64,000 nt of DNA from Biscogniauxia marginata (Eukaryota > Ascomycota > Sordariomycetes > Xylariales > Xylariaceae), in assembly GCA_022695795.1 (NCBI GenBank), contig MU404120.1, positions 62,001 to 126,000 of the forward strand. Reading direction: 5' to 3'. Under the pieces are notes generated by a model that was given only the letters and a program-made list of their open reading frames with translations, was not told the origin of the DNA and made no database searches. The position numbers and the translations under genes were made by a program. Positions 56,780 to 64,000 of the stretch are shown one piece after another; the stretch's first letter is position 1, and every line of letters begins with the position of its first letter.

Positions 56780-58139
56780 TCAGGCCGTTTCTTTACACCA
56801 TCCCCTCCTTGCCTTGTCCCTGTGGTAAATGGCCGCGCATGCTTCGCCGTGTTTGCCATTCCAAAGTACCATCCTTTCCAGCTGCGGCATCTTGAGCGCG
56901 GCTAAACTAGCGTTGTGTAATAATGTAGAAATATCCTTCTGTCGGGCCGTTCGCGTGAGGATTGACGATGTGAGCGTTAATGATCGTAGGTGGGGCCAAG
57001 TGTAAGGTAGCTGACAGGAGTTGAAAAACTGCTGAGCATCGATCATGAATGAAACAGAAAGATGTTCAAGATCACGGCTTTTCGAGGCGAAGGCTCTAGC
57101 CAGCCCGAGGTCTGTGGTCGAGTTGGTATCTATAATGGAAAGGTGTGGCATATCGCAGCGTACTGCCAACGCAAACTGGTCGTTGAAATCCTCAAAGATG
57201 GAAACTGTTCTGACGTGACTCGGTAGCGCGTCCTGAATCATAGAGGCCAGATCTATCGAGAAATTAGTAGGCAATCAAACAAGTAGTCGATATGGTTAAC
57301 ATACCTTCACGCCACTGGATCCTCCACGAGCACCGCCAAGTACGCCACGGCTCGTAGACTATACTTTCCAGTCGAGGGAGTCTCTCCCATAAGAGCCGCA
57401 GTGCCGCCGAAGAAATCTGACGTCGAAGCTGCCGACGTATCACGAGCCCCGTGACTGCGCGGACCTCCGGGAGATATTTCGAGAGGGTTACGCAGAGCAC
57501 GGAGAAGAGTTGCAATACAGCTTCCCCAGGAGGAGCCTCAACCTGCTGGCCATTGACCCAGCCGTGGATTTGGTCATGCCATCTAGGGGTAGCTTCCCGC
57601 TGCTGGACCAAATCTCCGTCATCGTGGTCGAGTCCAAAATGATGATTTTTAAACCAGTGTTTCGAGTCGCTGGGTGAATAGGCGTTTAGCTCTAATACGA
57701 GGCAGCCCGTGGGCTTCCAGGTGCTAAGAATAGAAAAGAGCATTAGCATGGTATCTCTAAAGAAAGAGTCATATCGTAACGACCACGTCCATGACGCGGG
57801 CCACCCACCATAGTCACAGGCATCTCGTGGAAGCTCAATATTTAGCCAGATATGTCGAACAAGGTCCCTCTGTCGAACAACCATATATTCGAACTCCTCC
57901 GGGCATGATACCCGTAGTTATAATCGGCGAAAGTTCTTTGGTCCTATGAAGGCCTGCCATTCTTTACAGACAGCCGCGCAAGAAGCCCAGCCGCGATACC
58001 TTTGGCCCGAGATTTCCTCCAGGATCATAAGACGGATCTCCACGGGCAATGAAGTCCAGGAGGAGCTGCTTGTTCTCGCTTTTGTGGCGCTGCGAAGCGC
58101 TTGTCTACAAGAGACATTATCACTATGTCTCTTCTCCAT
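56780..58139 (-). pseudogene. F-box protein gene, broken by in-frame stop
   Basis: Minus-strand exons 58139-57305 and 57252-56780 are joined by a good intron (GTATGT...CGATAG). An F-box is clear at residues 28-73: SLPVEIRLMILEEISGQ, then SCAAVCKEWQAFIGPKNFRRL. The next codon is TAA (57918-57920). The frame then continues without a shift into LRVSCPEEFEYMVVRQRDLVRHIWLNIELP and about 360 more residues of the usual fungal F-box partner region, including HLSIIDTNSTTDLGLARAF and HLSVSFMIDAQQFF. The expected C-terminus is not reached: after WNGKHGEACAAIYHRD the frame soon stops, and a fitting tail lies in another frame down to 56617. One nonsense change plus a damaged 3' end point to a recent pseudogene. 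Alternatively, a short F-box-only product of 73 residues is made. Confidence 0.75.
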
Positions 58140-58870
58140 GTCGAGAAATTGATTCGGTAGCTGGTAATCGCGGTTGTGGGAAGGAAGAGAGTTCTGAGAG
58201 CAGTGTGAAGGTATTTAGGGGATTTGAAGAACGCGAATAAATTGTCCTGCTGGATTTTTATACTTAAAATCAAGACGCCCAAGCGCCCCAATTGCAAAAA
58301 TTAGGATTTGAAACTAACTTTTATTAACAAGAAAGTTGGTTTTGCCATTTCGACCTTGTGGTTAACTGTATACCTAAGCAAACCAGAACGGAACGCTATT
58401 TACAAGAGTTTAAACCACCTTATCCGTAGTGATTACCCAAGTAAGATATTCCAGGTAAATTTTTTTGTTCCTGTTAGAGTATTCTAACCTGGAGGTAGGT
58501 TAAGGCCATCCTTGGAACTCTGAATGTGTCCGATATTGCTTCGACTCATTCCCACTATTTTCAACTTTCCAGACGCGAAGAGTCACAATTTAGCAAATGA
58601 CAGTTAAATTCTTTTTCTTTTCACTCAATATGAATCGAGCAGAGGGCATACAACGAAGTGATATATTTATATGCTCATATTCGTTTAAAGATTCCTTTTC
58701 ATGACTCCGGGGTATCTTGTTCATGCTGTCACTGTCCCTTTTTCTATAAGTCGCCAAGAGATTACCTAGGCATGTAGTAATCTGACCACCATACTCTTAA
58801 ACTAATAAGAAAAGAGAAACGTAAAAAAAATTAATGCCAATTGATTAGATCCACGCCAAATACGTAATGG
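58140..58870. other. Intergenic region
   Basis: About 0.7 kb, AT-rich, between the F-box pseudogene promoter and the 3' end of the nucleoporin gene. No other feature seen. Confidence 0.5.
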
Positions 58871-60667
58871 TCAGAAATTCCACACACAGTCCTCTCTCAT
58901 GGGGGGCACCTCTGGCATATCTCCTTCAAATCTCCCGGTAGCTGCCATTCTCGCGTATGTCGCCTGAACCGCCGCATCGTATTTGGATGCATCTGGCTCC
59001 GTGTCCTTATTATAACCAGGAGGGCCCTCGGGGAAGAATATCTTCCGCCAACTTCCATCTGCGTTGCGCACCCCGGGTACGGGTACGGAGACAGCTTTGT
59101 TCGTGGGATCCTGCGGTGGTGCCTGGTCTTGATACTTGTCGTGAACCTTCCATTTATATATTACCGGCTGGCCCCTGAACGACATTATACGACCGTTCAT
59201 AGCCTTGTTGATATAGCTTTCAGGTGGTGGGTGTTGCTTCGTGCTCTGCGGAGCGTAGGGGCCACTCTTTACTGCTGTTGCCGTCTGGGCCGAAGGCTGA
59301 GATTGGGACTGCGGTTGTGGTTGTCCAAAGGGGTTGCTAGACCCTGCTGTTGCAAAATTGGAAGCCTGCGATCCGAAGGCATTGCCATTCGTAGGAGCAG
59401 CAAAACCAGAGCTAGACGGTTGCCCGAATGGATTGCTAGCGGCTGGAGGAGGGGCAGAAGTATCCATCGACTGATCGTTGGGCGTGCTAGCTACTTGCGC
59501 AAAGGGGTTGCTGGCTGTCGGTTGACTAAATGGGCTCGACGTCGGAGTAGCTTGTTGAGCAAATGGGCTTGGTGCTGCCGCGGCTGTGGGCTGGCCGAAA
59601 GAATTCGGTGCTGAAGAGGCTGGCGCGCCAAATGGGTTCGGCCGCTGTCCTAACGCTGAGGGCTGGCCGAATGCACCTTGCCCAGCCTGGCCAAAGCCAG
59701 ATGGCCCAGCTGGCCCAGAGGAAGGTGCTCCGAATGGGTTTGGCCTCTGCCCCAATGCTGACGGCTGTCCAAAAGCGGAGGGAGCAGAGCCTATCTGTGA
59801 TGGTTGCCCAAACGCTGGGGGGATCGAGCCCATCTGCGACGGCTGGCCAAACTGTGAAGAGGGAGCAGTGCCAAAGGGACTCGGTTTCTGCCCCAAGGTC
59901 GATGGCTGACCAAAGGATGAGCCCCCTCCGCTAAAGGGATTCGGCTGGGGACTTGACGAGAAAGGGTTCTGGTTCGCGCTGGGGTTGGAGGCGAGGGGGT
60001 TGGCCGCATAACCACCTTGAACGGCATCTCTCGCAAAGACCCCAGCCGTGCCACCCTCCCTAGTGCTCTGCTTGCAAATGTCTATCCGATTGGGATGGCT
60101 GTTCTCGGCTGCTAGGAGGAATTGTACCGCGCCGTCGAGGTTGCCGAGGGTCGTTTCGATCTGCTGCTGGGATTGTTGATAGAGGGCCGCAACTTCTGTC
60201 ATCTGGTGCCGTAGTCAGCGACGTGTAGGTTCAGCAGGACAGAACATTTTCCAATCTTACAGCCTGCTGCTGGTCGCTAGACCCTCGTATATACACCATG
60301 ACCTCCTCGAGACTTTGTTCGCGAGGGTATCCTCCAAAGAGCTGCTCCGGCGCGTCGCGGCCGGGGCCATAGCATGACAGGATCCATGTCGGGCATTCGT
60401 CGGCCAAGTCGACCTTGATTCCGTCCTTTGTGATTTTATACGGGTTGACATTTTCTTGTGGCCTGTTTCCGCCATTGTTTAGGGCACTGAAGCGGTTGGT
60501 GTTGGAATTGGGAGCTCCAAATGGGTTCGAATTGGCGCCGGGATGTTCGAATCTGCAATTTGCTGAGGTCGGATTAGAGGATGGGTACAAGGTACGGGGG
60601 ATAGGAGGTATTTCGTACCTCCATTGCGACAGTTTCCTTGCTGCCAGAATTTGCAGAGCGGCGCCAT
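58871..60667 (-). CDS. CCCH zinc-finger FG-repeat nucleoporin (Amo1/Nup42-like)
   Basis: Three minus-strand exons, 60667-60619, 60562-60261 and 60202-58871, encode 560 residues. The first intron splits a CCCH zinc finger; joining gives MAPLCKFWQQGNCRNG plus ANCRFEHPG (C-x7-C-x5-C-x3-H). A conserved domain follows (NPYKITKDGIKVDLADECPTW, LEEVMVYIRG), then a helix (VAALYQQSQQQIETTL). From about residue 165 to 415 there are many FG repeats (SFGQPS, PNPFGAP, AFGQPS), with a duplicated block ALGQRPNPFGAP. The C-terminus (about 430-560) is ordered: INKAMNGRIMSFRGQPVIYKW, GVRNADGSWRKIFFPEGPPGYN and a final MREDCVWNF. This is the layout of the Amo1/Nup42-type nucleoporin on the cytoplasmic side of the pore, involved in mRNA export with Gle1 and Dbp5. 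Confidence 0.92.
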
Positions 60668-61252
60668 TTCGCTAGGTTCAACGTTGAAAGAATGGTGGTT
60701 GTAGGAAATATGGTTTGGCGCAGTTGAACACATGGAAGAGAGTTCATCAGCCTTGCAGGGGTGGCTTCAACAGTGGATTAGGCCCTAGCAGTGCCCCGTA
60801 AGTCCATGCTCCACTCAACTAAATCGGCGAGGTTAGGGGCTTCTTGCACCTTGCTAGAAGTTTACATAATTGTGCCTGGATTATGCATCAATTGCGTATA
60901 ACCTATTAACTATTGTATATATTATGAATATCCATTTATGAGATACACTAGCATATCAATGTTCAACTGAATATCTTCCCTTTTTGCCTATCTCCCTCTT
61001 CCCAGCATCATCTCTATGTACATTCTTACTGAGTATTATGATACGGCAACGACTCTTCCTCGATTTCTCATCATATCATAACGACCTTTTTAAAACACAA
61101 TTCATTCTTCAATGTCGGATGATAATCTGTAGGTACTAAACATAAGAACTGTCACAAAACGCGAAAACCTTTTTGGTCGGTATATATAGGTATTCAGTCT
61201 ACTGGTATTCAGTCTATCTCAACGCGACTCGATCTTGACATAGGTAGGTCGT
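60668..61252. other. Intergenic region
   Basis: About 0.6 kb, AT-rich, between the nucleoporin promoter and the 3' end of the GH5 gene. No gene seen. Confidence 0.5.
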
Positions 61253-62557
61253 TTAACCCTGTGCGGTATTCTCCACCAGCGGCTTCAAGCCCCCGTCTAT
61301 GTATTCCTGGGACCTCCAGGTGGTCCAGTCGTGCGACAGGAGACCCCAGGTCTCCTCGTAGTCCTGGGTCCCCGACCTGATATAGTAGCTCCCGGATATC
61401 ACCCAGATGAACCAGCCCGCCTTCTGCTCCGCCAGGTAGCTCGCGATGCAGCTAGCGTACGGCCGCTGCCACTCGGTGGCCGTCTGCTGGAACCCGAACT
61501 CGGTCAGCAGCACGGGGAAGACGTTGACCGTGTTCGAATCCTCCGGGTGCATCGCCTGGAAGCCCTTGCTGTACAGGTTGTTGTTGATGCTAGAGCAGCT
61601 CGACGCGCTGTTCTCGTAGTTGTGGATCTCGAGCACCAGCTTGTCTGCGTATCCGGGGAAGTCTGCCGCGTCGTATGTCTCGCTCCCGGGCGTCAGCGCC
61701 GTGCCCTGGACGACCGGTGTCACCCACGTGTCGAAGTCCAACCCCGACAGGAAGATTAGGACGTCCGGGTTGGCCGAGTTGATCGCACTAGTGCCCTGCT
61801 TGATATACTTGTACCAGTCCTGCCAGTTGTACGATTGCTGGCTCAACGTAGAGTTGCTGGAAGGGTTTCGAAGCTCGTTACGTAGTGAAATGGACGTGAG
61901 GGCTGTCCATGCCTTCCCGTGATTTGCCATGTAACTAAGGCCTCTCAACCAATTCTCCACGTTGAAGTCGCGGTCCCCGAACCAGGAGTTACCATCATTC
62001 GTCGAGCAGCACCACGCAGCTCTGGACATGTGGTTATCCAGGTGGACGTGGATCTGCTGCTTCGCACACTCTGCAGCCACCGCGTCGAACACCTGAAGTC
62101 GAGTAGTGGTGTCGCCAAACGATGGGTTCTTAGCAATGAACTCGTTATACACCCTGGTGCCGTTGGTCTCGCCGAGTGCGTTGATGAAAGATGCCTTGAC
62201 CGTAGTGTCCTGGCCGTTGTTGGCATAGATATCATCGATCAATTCGATGGCATAGGTCAGGCGAATGGCGTTCATCCCCAAGCTCTTGATCTTACTGACT
62301 ACACTCTCGATTGACTGGTACTGGAGGCCTTCCGGGATCATCGCCTCGCCGTGGCCAGGCCAATTCGTGCCCGCGTAGACGACGGTATCGCCTCGCGAAT
62401 TTTTCATCTCGGCTCCCGACACGACGAAGGGGCTATACGGCCAGTTTTCGTCGCGATCATTATGTAGCTTCGCGGGAGAGTCCCTAGAGCTGGGCACGAA
62501 AGCACCACTGCTCAGAGTGAGCAAAGAAATAAGCGATGCTATCAGCGATGATTTCAT
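61253..62557 (-). CDS. Secreted glycoside hydrolase family 5 (cellulase-like)
   Basis: An intronless minus-strand gene of 434 residues. The ATG at 62557 starts a signal peptide (MKSSLIASLISLLTLSSGA), so the enzyme is secreted. GH5 TIM-barrel marks follow in order: YAGTNWPGHGEAMIPEGL, GMNAIRLTYAIELI, HVHLDNHMSRAAWC, the acid/base Glu228 in SLRNELRNP, EIHNYE, and the nucleophile Glu353 in LLTEFGF. WFIWVISGSYYIR is the late conserved Trp strand. The form is that of fungal GH5 proteins annotated as cellulase or endo-beta-glucanase-like; the true polysaccharide target is not readable. Length is normal for a single-domain enzyme with no CBM. A TATA box lies 79 nt upstream. Confidence 0.93.
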   Translation of the reverse strand: MKSSLIASLISLLTLSSGAFVPSSRDSPAKLHNDRDENWPYSPFVVSGAEMKNSRGDTVVYAGTNWPGHGEAMIPEGLQYQSIESVVSKIKSLGMNAIRLTYAIELIDDIYANNGQDTTVKASFINALGETNGTRVYNEFIAKNPSFGDTTTRLQVFDAVAAECAKQQIHVHLDNHMSRAAWCCSTNDGNSWFGDRDFNVENWLRGLSYMANHGKAWTALTSISLRNELRNPSSNSTLSQQSYNWQDWYKYIKQGTSAINSANPDVLIFLSGLDFDTWVTPVVQGTALTPGSETYDAADFPGYADKLVLEIHNYENSASSCSSINNNLYSKGFQAMHPEDSNTVNVFPVLLTEFGFQQTATEWQRPYASCIASYLAEQKAGWFIWVISGSYYIRSGTQDYEETWGLLSHDWTTWRSQEYIDGGLKPLVENTAQG

Positions 62558-63912
62558 CGTGTTGACTAAACGAGGAATAAAGCAAGGACCTACGTCGCTG
62601 TAGTACACCTCTCCAGAGGGAGAGCCAGAGCCAGATTATATATAACATATCATAGAGTGGCTGCCACAGACGTGTGGCCCCTGCTTCATGATGTATATAG
62701 TACTAGGATAGTGGGCCTGGAGAATGGGACTTTCCCTCTCCAGCGCAACAACAAGTAATATACGTCCCCTTGCAGTGGCCTGTTATAACTTGTCTCCGGA
62801 CGAGACCGCCAACTTGGGCTGTAAGGTGTTATCCGGGGACATTGCGGATGAGCGTCTTGACCCAGGCCTTCCCACGAGATCAGGGCATCATGTGAAGATA
62901 ATCCGGCCAAGCTCTTTACGCACGGTTTAAGAGTTGACATTCCCCCGAGCGGCCGAGTTTGACCACCTGTCATATCAGCGTCTAGCAAGCAAAGCTATAA
63001 GCGACACTATCAGCGGCACGAACAGACGCTTGGTCGTATATCCCCACCAACCCACACATAACCCGCACCTATACTAGATGATGTTGAGAACCGGTCAAGT
63101 TGGGCTCAAGCTTGAAAGGCCCAGGAGTGGGGAATCGAGGGAGGCGGTGCCAAGCTGGTATATCACCGGCTAGGTTAGGGTAGTAAGCTATATTCTCCCC
63201 GCGCTTTCATCCACATTGCCGACGTACCTCCATGTTGTTCCCCACACCCTTTTCGTATCAATCCGTCGTATGTAAAGCCCGCAGCACTTGAACGGCTACA
63301 TATGTATGCAGCATGCTGTTAATCTCTCCTGGCGATCTAGGCTATTTGCGGTCCACGGACCTCATCTAGGCTTTATTGAAAATCCAAAAACAGATACATG
63401 CGAACTTACCTATTGCGTTCCTGACAGGATATGACCGGGGCTTAAAATCGTGGTGACGAAAAGGGAAGGGGGGGGGGGGGAGCATTAACATGGTCAATCT
63501 TACGAGGGCCACGTGAGAAACTACAACGTTCCATCGTGCCAACTTTTTTTAGGGCATGCTCAAAACTGGATTCGAACGGAATGTGGAATTTTGGATAAGA
63601 CATGCCATTTTTGAAATTCGTGAAGGCGGAGCTCTTTGTTTCGGGAAAGGTGGCTATCTACTACTTACTACGGCCCTATCAACATCTGATCCAGGTACAG
63701 CTTATACTACTATAGACCAACGACTTGTCAAAACAGCAAAATATGGCTACACTGCCTTAGGTATCAATAGTTACTACTAGTTCACATGCTCCCTTCGCGG
63801 TCCGTAGCGGACCGAATCCAATGTAGGGGTACAAGTATGGTGCTATCCAAAAAGGTTTTATAAAGATAAAAAATAAATTGTTTTTATTTCCAACGCATCC
63901 ACCTACAACCCC
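62558..63912. other. Intergenic region
   Basis: About 1.35 kb upstream of the GH5 gene and downstream of the right-edge gene. Apart from the TATA box, it holds a G-run (63470-63481) and an open frame of 74 codons (63556-63780) without recognisable features. Confidence 0.45.
62636..62644 (-). promoter_or_regulatory. TATA box of the GH5 gene
   Basis: TATATATAA on the minus strand, 79 nt upstream of the ATG, the only such word in the proximal promoter. Confidence 0.6.
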
Positions 63913-64000
63913 TTAGATACGTCTCCGGAACTCGACCATCGGCCCATCCTTCAAACTGGTGAACTGGTCGACGAGCTGGAACTCGTCCGGGCGCTGGCGG
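63913..64000 (-). CDS. C-terminal end of a probable cytochrome P450, partial
   Basis: The minus-strand frame enters from the right edge and ends with TAA at 63913-63915. The visible 28 residues read RQRPDEFQLVDQFTSLK and DGPMVEFRRRI. The pattern of a helix-like D-x-F-T-S-x-K followed by GPMVxF and a basic end is that of the last beta strands of fungal microsomal P450s. The heme-binding cysteine would lie outside the window. Evidence is short, so the family call is tentative. Confidence 0.45.
   Translation of the reverse strand, partial: RQRPDEFQLVDQFTSLKDGPMVEFRRRI

Overview
The window comes from a filamentous ascomycete (Pezizomycotina, most likely a Sordariomycete). Genes are short, well spaced and on both strands. 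They carry 49-150 nt introns with GTAAGT/GTATGT-type donors, CTAAC/CTGAC-like branch points and YAG acceptors. The gene content (GH95, GT90, Zn2Cys6 factor, ApsB/Mto1-like MTOC protein, Amo1-like nucleoporin, CUE protein, DUF1993, DUF1479) is typical of these fungi. No operons, CRISPR arrays, tRNA or rRNA genes were found. Exon models were built by hand from splice signals and reading-frame continuity; the spliced models close in frame, and the few with an unresolved end are marked.

Left part (1-17.3 kb): an NmrA/isoflavone-reductase-like gene cut by the left edge; a small secreted protein (possibly SRPBCC-like); a complete secreted GH95 alpha-L-fucosidase with six exons, one of them only 10 nt; arginase; a four-helix (MARVEL-like) membrane protein; a 79-residue stress-type protein in three exons; and a type II membrane GT90 (CAP10-like) glycosyltransferase. 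A gene-poor stretch of about 4 kb follows, rich in TACCTA/TAGGTA words.

Middle (21.4-40.4 kb): a mitochondrial transcription factor 1/KsgA-Dim1-like gene, a putative small GPI-anchored protein, an ankyrin protein preceded by two uORFs, a conserved protein of unknown function whose start codon may be split by an intron, and a DUF1993 protein. Next comes a metabolic run: deoxyribose-phosphate aldolase, a Zn2Cys6-like regulator with half of its zinc cluster missing, a DUF1479 2OG-Fe(II)-type oxygenase and a short-chain dehydrogenase.

Right part (40.4-64 kb): after about 4 kb without a clear gene come the large coiled-coil ApsB/Mto1-like gamma-tubulin tether, a protein joining C2H2 zinc fingers to a trypsin-like serine peptidase domain, a Cue3/ASCC2-like CUE protein, an F-box gene broken by an in-frame stop next to a very AT-rich tract, an FG-repeat CCCH nucleoporin, a secreted GH5 glycoside hydrolase, and the 3' end of a probable cytochrome P450.

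I see no multi-gene system that is clearly new. The strongest candidates for a second look are the zinc-finger/serine-protease fusion with an apparently complete His-Asp-Ser set, the half-lost zinc cluster beside a deoxyribose/oxygenase gene group, the 10-nt exon in the fucosidase, the decaying F-box gene, and the dispersed palindromic TACCTAGGTA motif.
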